From assembly GCA_024516035.1 (NCBI GenBank), contig CM044967.1, forward strand, positions 19,628,810 to 19,692,809: a stretch of DNA of 64,000 nucleotides. Reading direction: 5' to 3'. Origin of the DNA: Bactericera cockerelli. Lineage: Eukaryota; Arthropoda; Insecta; Hemiptera; Triozidae. Within the stretch, counting starts at the first letter, position 1; each line of letters begins with the position of its first letter. The notes beneath the pieces were generated by a model. The model had not been told where the DNA came from and did not search any database. It saw only the letters and a program-made list of their open reading frames with translations. Shown here one piece after another: positions 54,291-64,000 of this stretch. Both the position numbers and the translations under genes were made by a program.

Positions 54291-54329
54291 CTCCTTGTTC
54301 ATTCATGCTGATAATATCTATTCATATCC

Positions 54330-56118
54330 ATGACTTGGCCCAATGCACCACCCTTCGCCTGTATGATAATTTGATAATAATAAGAAATGTTAGTACTTCT
54401 CATTTTTACATTTCCAGACTTGGCCTGTATGATGATATTAAGAACTGTTGGATTTCCAGACTTGGCCTGTATGATGATATTAAGAACTGTTGGAACTTCT
54501 CACTTTTACATTTCCAGACTTGGCCTGACGCACCACCCTTCGCCTGTATGATAATAAGAACTGTTACAACTTCTCACTTTTACATTTCCAGACTTGGCCT
54601 GACGCACCACCCTTCGCCTGTATGATAATAAGAACTGTTACAACTTCTCACTTTTACATTTCCAGACTTGGCCTGACCCACCACCCTTCGCCTGTATGAT
54701 AATAAGAACTGTTACAACTTCTCACTTTTACATTTCCAGACTTGGCCTGACGCACCACCCTTCGCCTGTATGATAATAAGAACTGTTACAACTTCTCACT
54801 TTTACATTTCCAGACTTGGCCTGACGCACCACCCTTCGCCTGTATGATAATAAGAACTGTTACAACTTCTCACTTTTACATTTCCAGACTTGGCCTGACC
54901 CACCACCCTTCGCCTGTATCAACTTCTCACTTTTACATTTCCAGACTTGGCCTGACGCACCACCCTTCGCCTGTATGATAATAAGAACTGTTACAACTTC
55001 TCACTTTTACATTTCCAGACTTGGCCTGACGCACCACCCTTCGCCTGTATGATAATAAGAACTGTTACAACTTCTCACTTTTACATTTCCAGACTTGGCC
55101 TGACGCACCACCCTTCGCCTGTATGATAATAAGAACTGTTACAACTTCTCACTTTTACATTTCCAGACTTGGCCTGACCCACCACCCTTCGCCTGTATCA
55201 ACTTCTCACTTTTACATTTCCAGACTTGGCCTGACGCACCACCCTTCGCCTGTATGATAATAAGAACTGTTACAACTTCTCACTTTTACATTTCCAGACT
55301 TGGCCTGACGCACCACCCTTCGCCTGTATGATAATAAGAACTGTTACAACTTCTCACTTTTACATTTCCAGACTTGGCCTGACCCACCACCCTTCGCCTG
55401 TATCAACTTCTCACTTTTACATTTCCAGACTTGGCCTGACGCACCACCCTTCGCCTGTATGATAATAAGAACTGTTACAACTTCTCACTTTTACATTTCC
55501 AGACTTGGCCTGACGCACCACCCTTCGCCTGTATGATAATAAGAACTGTTACAACTTCTCACTTTTACATTTCCAGACTTGGCCTGACGCACCACCCTTC
55601 GCCTGTATGATAATAAGAACTGTTACAACTTCTCACTTTTACATTTCCAGACTTGGCCTGACGCACCACCCTTCGCCTGTATGATAATAAGAACTGTTAC
55701 AACTTCTCACTTTTACATTTCCAGACTTGGCCTGACGCACCACCCTTCGCCTGTATGATAATAAGAACTGTTACAACTTCTCACTTTTACATTTCCAGAC
55801 TTGGCCTGACGCACCACCCTTCGCCTGTATGATAATAAGAACTGTTACAACTTCTCACTTTTACATTTCCAGACTTGGCCTGACGCACCACCCTTCGCCT
55901 GTATGATAATAAGAACTGTTACAACTTCTCACTTTTACATTTCCAGACTTGGCCTGACCCACCACCCTTCGCCTGTATCAACTTCTCACTTTTACATTTC
56001 CAGACTTGGCCTGACGCACCACCCTTCGCCTGTATGATAATAAGAACTGTTACAACTTCTCACTTTTACATTTCCAGACTTGGCCTGACGCACCACCCTT
56101 CGCCTGTATGATAATAAG
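54330..56118. repeat. Tandem array with 74-bp and 57-bp units
   Basis: The 74-bp unit contains CACTTTTACATTTCCAGACT, TGGCCTGACGCACCACCC and ATGATAATAAGAACTGTTAC. A 57-bp variant lacks 17 bp (GATAATAAGAACTGTTA) and carries GACCC for GACGC. Short units start at 54888, 55167, 55372 and 55947; the distances 279, 205 and 575 are exactly 57 plus 3, 2 and 7 times 74. The left edge is degenerate, and the units are otherwise nearly identical. No protein reading is credible. Confidence 0.95.
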
Positions 56119-56810
56119 CGCTCGATGAACTCGGAGTTTGCAATTTCGAATCGGGCGAATAGCTAGCGTAGAAATTTTTGCCTTTATGTGTGTGTGCTTG
56201 GATCTTGTTTGAACTTTTTCGAAAACTTGTTGCTAAGAACGGAGCCTCTCTCTCGCTGCTCACGAGTCATTGATCCCGCTATTCGCAAGCGTACTCCTCC
56301 TCCTCCTTCTCTTTTTGCTTCCAAAGATTAGGAGAGTGAGGAAGACAACAATGGTCTCTGTCTCTCTCTATCTCTCTTGATTTTTTTCTTCTATTTTTAC
56401 AGTAGTAATAATGAGAATTATAATATTGGGAATAATAATTTTTGGGTGTTTGTACTCTCTTTTGTGTGCTTTTTTTATGTTTTTCTTTGCTTTTTATGAT
56501 AATAGTAGCAGCACTGATGATAATATTTCGTTAATTTCTTTTATTACTTATAATTTTATATCAGTAGCTATCAGTATAAATAGCAAATGTGAAGCTGTAG
56601 GTACTTAGACGTGTAGCACAACTAGCTCATATATAATATCATGACGATCTGGACACGTGACAGCTGTTTCATTCGAGCTTACTGTTTTTTTTTCCCCGTT
56701 TGGGCATCAATAGTTCTGAAAATCCATGCCATCAACTAACCTCTCTACTTCAATTAGAATAAGCAAAAATATTGAGACTTTATTAATATTTTTATGTAAA
56801 ACTAGAATTC
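56119..56810. other. Non-coding between arrays
   Basis: Less AT-rich at 56119-56300, then AT-rich. No gene was recognised. Confidence 0.45.
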
Positions 56811-56813
56811 TTT

Positions 56814-56935
56814 AAAATTTTCACTCACCGACTCGAGTTTTGTCTAGGCTCGTAGACTAGATTAAACTCGAGTTTCGCCTACGAGCCTAGGCTAAACTCG
56901 GTGAGTGAATTTTTTTAAAGAATCCTAGTTTATTA
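56814..56935. mobile_element. Fold-back MITE
   Basis: The left arm AACTAGAATTCTTTAAAATT, TTCACTCACCGA, GTCTAGGCTCGTAGAC and right arm GCCTACGAGCCTAGGC, TCGGTGAGTGAA, AAAGAATCCTAGTTT form an inverted repeat over nearly the whole 122 bp. Confidence 0.8.
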
Positions 56936-56997
56936 TATACCTCTAACATTTTTGGATTTCGAATATGAACCTTATGACAAATGAAACTTTATTTTCG

Positions 56998-57068
56998 GTT
57001 TAACGTCGCTTTCAGCTGCATGGTTATATCATGACTGCGATTTTACCCTTCATTCGCTGAAAACTCAA
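56998..57068 (-). repeat. 5S-SINE (family F) tail fragment
   Basis: GGTTTAACGTCGCTTTCAGC, TGCATGGTTATATCATGAC and TTTTACCCTTCATTCGCTG match the tail and the start of the central domain of family F; the head is absent. Confidence 0.65.
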
Positions 57069-57650
57069 ATTTATACAAAACAGCTCCATTGTTTATCTTT
57101 AAAAGTACCGAAACGCATTTTTCTTTCACGAATAGTGGAAAAGCTAAACTTGGAAGAAAATGGAAATATTTGGAAATACCGAACCTGGATTTTTTTTCCA
57201 AAAGAAAACATGGCAAGTGTGTTCACTGGTACATAATACATGAATCTGCATCTAGCTAAAAAAAAGTTCGTTTTGGCACATAGCACATATTATTGATAAG
57301 TGGTCTTCAAATATGATCATCTAAATGAAATAAACATTATTTAATAGTACCTTGTAAGGAGCACATGTAGAGGCATACTAAAAGTACGAAGTCTGCCTTT
57401 TTCACCTTTGTACCAGGCGTGTTTGTTAATTATTGTCTCAGGCAAAATTGTACCGATAAAAACAAACGACTTCTATTGACAAATCGACATGGTTGTGGAT
57501 GTCTTTGTTAATTATTGTTGACATGAATGTAGGGCGCTGTGTTCCTACATCTCAGTAAGGTTTTCTCACTTTTCTGTTAATGATACAGTCGAATCCGGAT
57601 TTAAGAGAATTGGCTCTAAGTAAGGTTTTCTCACTTTTCTGTTAATGATA

Positions 57651-59515
57651 CAGTCGAATCCGGATTTAAGAGAACTGGCTATGAGAGAAACCAGGATATT
57701 ATAAGAGAACGATGTCCTGGTTAAACGTAGGTACCTCTCTATGAGGGAAAAGCTCTGTATAAGAGAAACCTGGATATGAGAGAGAAAAAAAAAACTGATT
57801 TTCCCTTATAGAGAGGTGGGTAAATGAGGTAAATTTAACCTATATAGCATTTTCTTATATCCAGGTTTCTCTTGCATCCAGTTCTCTTATATCCAGGTTT
57901 CTCTTGCATCCAGTTCTCTTATATCCAGGTTTCTCTTGCATCCAGTTCTCTGATATCCAGGTTTCTCTTGCATCCAGTTCTCTTATATCCAGGTTTCTCT
58001 TGCATTCAGTTCTCTTATATCCAGGATTCTCTTGCATCATTTCTCTTATATCCAGGTTTTCTCTGCATCAAGCTCTCTTATATCCAGGTTTCTCTTGTAT
58101 CAAGTTCTCTTATATCCAGGTTTCTCTTGCATTCATTTCTCTTATATCCAGGTTTCTCTTGCATCAAGTTCTCTTATATCCAGGTTTCTCTTGCATTCAT
58201 TTCTCTTATATCCAGGTTTCTCTTGCATCAAGTTCTCTTATATCCAGGTTTCTCTTGCATCCAGTTCTCTTATATCCAGGTTTCTCTTGCATCCAGTTCT
58301 CTGATATCCAGGTTTCTCTTGCATCCAGTTCTCTTATATCCAGGTTTCTCTTGCATTCAGTTCTCTTATATCCAGGATTCTCTTGCATCATTTCTCTTAT
58401 ATCCAGGTTTCTCTTGCATCATTTCTCTTATATCCAGGTTTCTCTTGCATCAGGTTCTCTTATATCCAGGTTTCTCTTGCATCCAGTTCTCTTATATCCA
58501 GGTTTCTCTTGCATCATTTCTCTTATATCCAGGTTTCTCTTGCATCAAGTTCTCTTATATCCAGGTTTCTCTTGCATCAAGCTCTCTTATATCCAGGTTT
58601 CTCTTGCATCCAGTTCTCTTATATCCAGGTTTCTCTTGCATCATTTCTCTTATATCCAGGTTTCTCTTGCATCAAGTTCTCTTATATCCAGGTTTCTCTT
58701 GCATCCAGTTCTCTTATATCCAGGTTTCTCTTGCATCCAGTTCTCTGATATCCAGGTTTCTCTTGCATCCAGTTCTCTTATATCCAGGTTTCTCTTGCAT
58801 TCAGTTCTCTTATATCCAGGATTCTCTTGCATCCAGTTCTCTGATATCCAGGTTTCTCTTGCATCCAGTTCTCTTATATCCAGGTTTCTCTTGCATTCAG
58901 TTCTCTTATATCCAGGATTCTCTTGCATCATTTCTCTTATATCCAGGTTTCTCTTGCATCAAGCTCTCTTATATCCAGGTTTCTCTTGTATCAAGTTCTC
59001 TTATATCCAGGTTTCTCTTGCATTCATTTCTCTTATATCCAGGTTTCTCTTGCATCAAGTTCTCTTATATCCAGGTTTCTCTTGCATTCATTTCTCTTAT
59101 ATCCAGGTTTCTCTTGCATCAAGTTCTCTTATATCCAGGTTTCTCTTGCATCCAGTTCTCTTATATCCAGGTTTCTCTTGCATCCAGTTCTCTGATATCC
59201 AGGTTTCTCTTGCATCCAGTTCTCTTATATCCAGGTTTCTCTTGCATTAATTTCTCTTATATCCAGGTTTCTCTTGCATCAAGTTCTCCCAGGTTTCTCT
59301 TGCACCATTTCTCTTATATCCAGGTTTCTCTTGCATCAAGTTCTCTTATATCCAGGTTTCTCTTGCATCAAGTTCTCTTATATCCAGGTTTCTCTTGCAC
59401 CATTTCTCTTATATCCAGGTTTCTCTTGCATCAAGTTCTCTTATATCCAGGTTTCTCTTGCATTATTTCTCTTATATTCTCTTGCATCAAGTTCTCTTAT
59501 ACCCAGGTTCGACTG
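57651..59515. mobile_element. TA-flanked TIR transposon filled by a 32-bp array
   Basis: Left end CAGTCGAATCCGGATTTAAG, right end ATACCCAGGTTCGACTG, both next to TA (57649-57650, 59516-59517): inverted ends of pogo/Tc1 style. The left end is repeated 65 bp upstream (57586). The interior from about 57851 is an array of TTCTCTTATATCCAGG plus TTTCTCTTGCATCCAG (32 bp), and the first half is a copy of the element's own end. No transposase. Confidence 0.8.
57851..59500. repeat. 32-bp tandem array (about 50 units)
   Basis: Unit TTCTCTTATATCCAGG + TTTCTCTTGCATCCAG with variants (CATCAAG, CATTCAT, shorter 28-30-bp units). Because 32 is not a multiple of 3 and the unit lacks stops, long frames stay open in two forward frames; they are not genes. 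Blocks of several hundred bp repeat (58032-58391 resembles 58923-59220), a sign of segmental duplication. Confidence 0.95.
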
Positions 59516-59693
59516 TACCATATTATATTATAGAAGGAGAAATGAGAATGCTAAGGTGAATGTTCGCTGCTACTAGGAGAGATAGAATTAGGACTGAGAT
59601 AAGAACTATCACTGTGAAAGTGACGAAATTATCAAAGAAAGTACTCGACTCCTGATTACAATGGTGCGGGTGGGCATTATTATTATTTTGCCT

Positions 59694-59885
59694 GTCCCGG
59701 TAGCTCAGTGGTAAAGGCGGTGATCTGGTAATCCAAAGGTTGCGGGTTCAAAACCCAGCCGGGACATGACATGTCATCCTCCCATTTGGGAATTTGACCA
59801 CATAATAATACGTCTTGGGCTTACGGCTGGAATAATGGGATTTCAAAGTCTTCATCGGGCAGTATAGGTAAATAAGGCGATACTT
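59694..59885 (+). repeat. SINE family A
   Basis: Head GGTAGCTCAGTGGTAAAGGC and GCGGGTTCAAAACCCAGCC, body ATAATACGTCTTGGGCTTAC, end AAATAAGGCGATA where it meets a fragment of the repeat at 47461. Confidence 0.88.
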
Positions 59886-59904
59886 CCGATTTCTAATATT
59901 AGAA

Positions 59905-60022
59905 ATTATTCGTAAATAATAAAGAGGGGAAAAAATAGATAAATATGTACACAACTACACACATATGTCCTAACTAAAGTGCGGGTTATTATCTAAGGCA
60001 ATCTCTTCCACCGACCCATGTT
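59905..60022 (-). repeat. LINE 3' tail fragment
   Basis: ACATATGTCCTAACTAAAGT, GGTTATTATCTAAGGCAATC, decayed stem-loop. Confidence 0.55.
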
Positions 60023-60100
60023 GTGCTAGATTGCCTATGGCATGTTGAGAGAACAGTTTTAATTGTATTTCAATCGCTCTTATGATCCCCGAACCCGATA

Positions 60101-60235
60101 GGCTGGCATTTCCGGCCCTACCCAGGTTGGGTGAGGTTCATGTGGGTAGCTGGTACGATTCCCGGCCAATGGAGGGTAAAACCCCTGCCCTGAATAACTC
60201 AAATCAGGACGTTAGTACCAAATAGAATCAACTGG
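60101..60235 (+). repeat. SINE family E, central domain and tail
   Basis: GGCTGGCATTTCCGGCCC, CAGGTTGGGTGAGGTTCATG, CAATGGAGGGTAAAACCCC, ending ACCAAATAGAATCAACTGG. The tRNA head is missing. Confidence 0.75.
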
Positions 60236-60268
60236 CCAGAATAGATCTCATTAGATCGCACAGTTATG

Positions 60269-60472
60269 TGTGCATTGGTAGTGTAGTGGTTAAGGCGCTA
60301 GTCTGGTAATCCAGGTAGGGTAGGGATTCGTTGGTTCGAATTCCACCCAATGCATAAATTTTTCCTCATGTATTTGAGTATGTGACCACATAAGACTCTG
60401 AGGGTTAGGTGGTTAGGTGAGCTTTAACCTCTCCTGGTGGTTACCTTCCGCTAAAGAGTATTATTATTATTA
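60269..60472 (+). repeat. SINE family B
   Basis: Head TGTGCATTGGTAGTGTAGTG and GGTTCGAATTCCACCC, body GTATGTGACCACATAAGACT, tail AGTATTATTATTATT. Confidence 0.82.
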
Positions 60473-60558
60473 AATTTAATGAAACAGAGAGGAAATTTGA
60501 AATGAGTGATTTTATTTATTTACTCAAGAATGATAACAACTTTATCGTACTATTCCTG

Positions 60559-60594
60559 ACCTACCTTTGCTCAAACAGAGCAAAGGTAGGTCAA
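60559..60594. repeat. Perfect hairpin before the 39-bp repeat
   Basis: GACCTACCTTTGCT and AGCAAAGGTAGGTC are exact reverse complements around a short spacer (CAAACAG). Confidence 0.85.
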
Positions 60595-60601
60595 ATATAA
60601 G

Positions 60602-60946
60602 ATGGACATACAATGTAAGAGAAATAGAGATGAAATAGAAAATAGTGCCGAATATATCAGATGGGCGGATAACAAGAACAGTGGGAAAATACTGAGTGAA
60701 AGCCAAAAAGACAAGAACAGTGGGAAAATACTGAGTAAGGGCCAAAAAGACAAGTATAGTGGGAAAATACTGAGTAAGGGCCAAAAAGACAAGAACAGTG
60801 GGAAAATACTGAGTAAGGGCCAAAAAGACAAGAACGGTGGGAAAATACTGAGTAAGAGCCAAAAAGACAAGAACAGTGGAAAAATGCTGAGTAAGAGCCA
60901 AGAAGATAAGAACAGAGGGAAAATACTGAGTAAGGGCCAAACTTAG
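60602..60946 (+). repeat. 39-bp tandem repeat, open in several frames
   Basis: Seven to eight units of CAAAAAGACAAGAACAGTGG + GAAAATACTGAGTAAGGGC. On plus, ATG 60602 opens a 114-residue frame with the 13-residue repeat QKDKNSGKILSKG; minus frames are open too. Substitutions between units do not favour silent sites, and there is no splice or promoter context, so I treat it as a minisatellite, not a gene. Confidence 0.8.
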
Positions 60947-61389
60947 ATATAAGGGAACTCAAGGAGCGAAAAAAAAATTCTCGTATAAATCCAAGTTTTT
61001 CTCATTAAGAGGTTATTTTACCTTTATTATTATAGACTGGTTGGAGTTCCACATTCATAAGAGAAGCAACAATTATCGCACCGACCTTTATTTAGATCTA
61101 CTATGACCAGTTGATTCTATTGATTTTAACGTCCTGTTTTGAAGTAATCAGGACGGAGGTTTTACCCTCCATTCGCTGAGAATCGTACCAGCTACCCACA
61201 TTAAACTCACCCAGCCTGGGTACGGCCAGAAATACCAGCCTCACGTGTTCGGAGGGAACAGAGTTCTCTTCGAAAAGTCTGCCACAACCGGGAATCGAAT
61301 CTCTGGACTACGGGCAGTGGTCACAACCATTACCTTATAGAGAGGTAAATTTGACCTGAAACTTGTTCTCTTATATCCAGGATTGACTG
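60947..61389. mobile_element. Copy of the TIR element, interrupted by a SINE E
   Basis: Right end TTCTCTTATATCCAGGATTG + ACTG next to TA (61390-61391) matches the right end at 59515. The left part (GATATAAGGGAACTCAAGG, then TTCTCGTATAAATCCAAG) resembles the copy at 53985. A SINE E sits inside (61107-61340). Confidence 0.5.
61107..61340 (-). repeat. SINE family E
   Basis: GATTTTAACGTCCTGTTTTG tail, central domain AAACTCACCCAGCCTGGGTA, head with ACCGGGAATCGAATCTCTGG at the right. Confidence 0.78.
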
Positions 61390-61539
61390 TATAGTTCTGA
61401 ACCTATAGTAGATTAAGATTATGAATTTTTTTTAAATTCACAAGACTATAGAGACTTCTTTATTTTTTATCAACTACAGGAATTAGAATTGTTAATATCT
61501 AGGTGGTGGTGAATCGTTATTATATTACAAAGGAAATCT

Positions 61540-62300
61540 ACAATTCCTGTCCCCTTCACTTGGCCTGACTATCGTCAGCCTCAAAAATATTTGCTTTAGT
61601 TATGCATTAATGTTATATTCAATTATTCATACAAGGTTAAATAATGGCGTTAAATAGAAATAAATTTTTCTAAGGAAATTGTCAATTGCCAGGTGATTGT
61701 CGATCACTATTACAAATAATATCTATAATTTCTTGCCTGATCTTTTAGCCTGCTTCAACATCTTAGCCTTAATTTTACATTAATCGAGGTTGGGACTAAT
61801 ATGAAGTGCATTTAAGGTTTATTTGGTATAAGTTCTACTTATTTAAAGATCTATTTTAAACAACCGACATTGTACTTATTACAAGGAATTTTACAGTTTC
61901 ATGGCGGATCTTTTAGCCTGCCTCAAAGATCTTGGCCTCATTTTAACATTATATCAATCGAAGTAAGCACTAATATACGGTCTATTTTGCATAAGTTCTA
62001 CTTATTATAAAACTATTCAAAGCTCTATTTTCATTTTATTTAAGTTATCACAAAGAAATTTGACAGTTTCTTGGCGGATCTTTTAGCCTGCCTCAAAGAT
62101 CTTGGTCTCATTTTAACATTATATCAATCGAAGTAAGTAATATTATAAGGACTATTTTAATTCTATTTTGTATAAGTTCTACTTATTATGAAACTATTCA
62201 AAGCTCTATTTTCATTTTAATTAAGTTATCACAAGGGAATTTGACAGTTTCTTGCCGGATCTTTTCGCCTGCCTCAAAGATCTTGGCCTGATTTTCAACA
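61540..62300. repeat. Tandem array of ~170-180-bp units
   Basis: GCGGATCTTTTAGCCTGCCT recurs in variant form around 61562, 61732, 61901, 62071 and 62252. Units contain AAAGATCTTGGCCTCATTTT and TATAAGTTCTACTTATTA. Similarity rises from left to right. Confidence 0.85.
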
Positions 62301-62530
62301 TTCTCAGTTTTATTCTGCACTCTCCGTACAGTCGTCTAGCTCTGCGAAATATAATGAAAAGCACTGGAGTAAATCAACCTCATGCGAGGTCATTGGCCTG
62401 AGATATTTTTGCAAAAAATTTCGCCCGTCGTCGCCACTGGAAGCTGCGCACTGCGAACTGCGCAATCTCTCCCGCCTGCCCTGACCTGACTCAACGTAGA
62501 AGTGTTTGTCTGAGGTCAGTGCCATTACAC
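62301..62530. other. GC-richer island beside the array, possible unrecognised exon
   Basis: The composition is less AT-rich than the flanks. A minus-strand frame (62525-62310, 71 residues) has varied residue use but no domain. It could be a first exon, promoter or repeat; I cannot tell. Confidence 0.25.
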
Positions 62531-62540
62531 GAGTCTTGCC

Positions 62541-64000
62541 ATCTCGGGCTTTTCAAACTTTCAGTCAAATATTTTTGCTGGAAAAGTAACAGATTAATTT
62601 TTCTTACCAACCCATAGGACCCAACCAATGGTCTTTAGAAAGCCTTGAAATTCGACAGTGTAGGCTTGTTTTAAAAAAAGAAAAATCATTGAAATAAACT
62701 CGGTGCGAACTGTGCAAATGTGAATTTTCATTGTGCGAATTGAAAATAAAATCTGCCTGTTTTTTTTTCGAATTCTTTAACTAGTTTTTCCTTTCACAAA
62801 TTTAGGCATTGAAGTCCATATTCTTGACTAAATCTAAATAAAAATATCTTCAACCTGTCCTATAATGTAACCAAAATTTTCAAATTCGAAATCTGCCGCC
62901 ACATGTGAAGTAAGTAACCGTTCAGCAGTTCAGGCAAGTACAAATCCTTCAAGTACCCAAAATCTAAACAAAAGCCATTCTAAAACATAAAACAAACGAG
63001 AAAAATAACTTAAACTGTGTTAGCAGACAGTCTGTAAGTAGGAAATTCACACAGCTTGGCCGAATTCTCTTTTTGCCTATCGCAACCTACCTTAACGTGA
63101 AGGAATATTGAGGCAGTCCTCGCTGTCTCGATACAAGTCTTCCAGTATACAATGTACTATACATAACCCAGTCGGGGCATTGAACTCTATCTCACTCCAT
63201 GAATTTTATTATTATTATCATGGACACATCATCATCAACATAACAATTGTCAGCATTCTATTTTTTTACATCACTTTATTTAATTTTTATAGGATTTTAT
63301 TCCATTTTATTTAACATTTCTTACAATTTTATTTTACATTTACAACATAATAATTTTATTTTAGTTCATAATTTATGATTTTATTTTCATGTTTCATAAT
63401 TTAATTTCGCAAAGTCAGTTAATTTTGACTATGCAGATCCAAAGAGTGGATGCTTGGAAACACTTAATTGCGAAATGCAAATTTTATTTAATTTTAAAAA
63501 ATAATATAATTTTCTTTTTTAAGAAACATTTCAATTTTTAAAGAATTGGTTTGAACATCAGACACATTGGTTTGAACATTTTTTTGTCATATTTTTTTAC
63601 ATCACCAGGGCGATTTCATAGCTTTTATGAGAACAGTCACAAAAATGAAATGGTCTACAATACGGACTTTGTACTACGTTAAAATGATTTTGAAAGCAGC
63701 CTAGCACAAGTTTTGTCGTTATTTTTGAACTCATCAGTTGGACAATATTTTTTCTTATTTTAAAAGAGACATTCAAATGAATTCATAATTCTAATGGTTT
63801 CGACATCCAAAGAGTATCTATAATTTGCTTTTTAGAAGTTAAAAAAAAACACCTCGTGTGCCAATAACACCAGGGCACGTCATCATTCCACCAAGGTACA
63901 CATATTCACTTTCAAAATGGCTGGTATTAAATGTATGCCAAGGTACTCCTGATATAAAATATTGATTTGTCATCATGACTAAGATTGAAAATTCTTTTAA
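62541..64000. other. Non-coding, no recognisable feature
   Basis: AT-rich up to the window end, with T-rich stretches (63200-63420). No gene or shared repeat was seen. Confidence 0.5.

Noticed and set aside
54330..56118. CRISPR-like regular repeat array
   Set aside because: Units are contiguous with no unique spacers, in a eukaryotic context; it is a tandem satellite.
57872..59533. Open frames of 553 and 448 residues in the 32-bp array
   Set aside because: The unit has no stop in these frames and 32 is not a multiple of 3, so the frames rotate through the same repeat. The sequence is explained by a tandem array inside a transposon.
60542..60940. Minus-strand frames with LALTQYFPTVLVF repeats
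   Set aside because: Complement of the 39-bp minisatellite; several frames are open at once, so no frame is favoured.

Overview
The window looks like nuclear DNA of an arthropod, most likely an insect; I cannot fix the order. It is AT-rich and intron-bearing, carries a mariner element of insect type, and is crowded with tRNA-derived and 5S-rRNA-derived SINEs, Helitrons, MITEs and tandem arrays. Well over 90% of it is non-coding. Three host genes can be supported. (1) A large coding exon of a C2H2 zinc-finger protein (+ strand, 13524 to about 14793). (2) A complete three-exon gene on the minus strand (38890 to 29230) for a 169-residue secreted protein with one immunoglobulin domain, resembling OIG-4; its exons are short and lie 3.5 and 5.6 kb apart, so it does not stand out as a long open frame. 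(3) A complete three-exon FKBP12-type prolyl isomerase gene (+ strand, 43491 to 45799).

Layout: 1-8.1 kb is intergenic DNA with SINEs; 8.1-9.4 kb holds a 5'-truncated non-LTR reverse transcriptase; 9.6-11.7 kb is a cluster of MITEs and SINEs; 13.5-14.8 kb is the zinc-finger exon; 17.7 kb carries a full-length 5S-derived SINE with a target duplication; 18.5-19.4 kb is a deleted mariner; 20.6-27.7 kb is almost featureless. The Ig gene occupies 29.2-38.9 kb, with introns filled by Helitrons, an inverted-repeat pair of 13-bp arrays, a 440-bp near-perfect palindrome, a ~160-bp tandem array, SINEs and a satellite. Then come a tandem-amplified SINE tail (40.2-41.2 kb), FKBP12 (43.5-45.8 kb), a dense SINE field (46.9-54.3 kb), a 74/57-bp array (54.3-56.1 kb), a TIR-bounded transposon carrying a 32-bp array made of its own terminal sequence (57.6-59.5 kb), a 39-bp coding-length repeat (60.6-60.9 kb) and a ~170-bp array (61.5-62.3 kb).

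The three genes show no functional link. The most unusual material is in the repeats: a SINE whose head is a complete 5S rRNA-like sequence shares its central body with a SINE that has a tRNA head; several arrays grew from parts of transposons; and the Ig gene's first 5' splice site sits at the edge of a short tandem array that repeats the donor motif. All calls come from reading the sequence; no database search or folding program was run.
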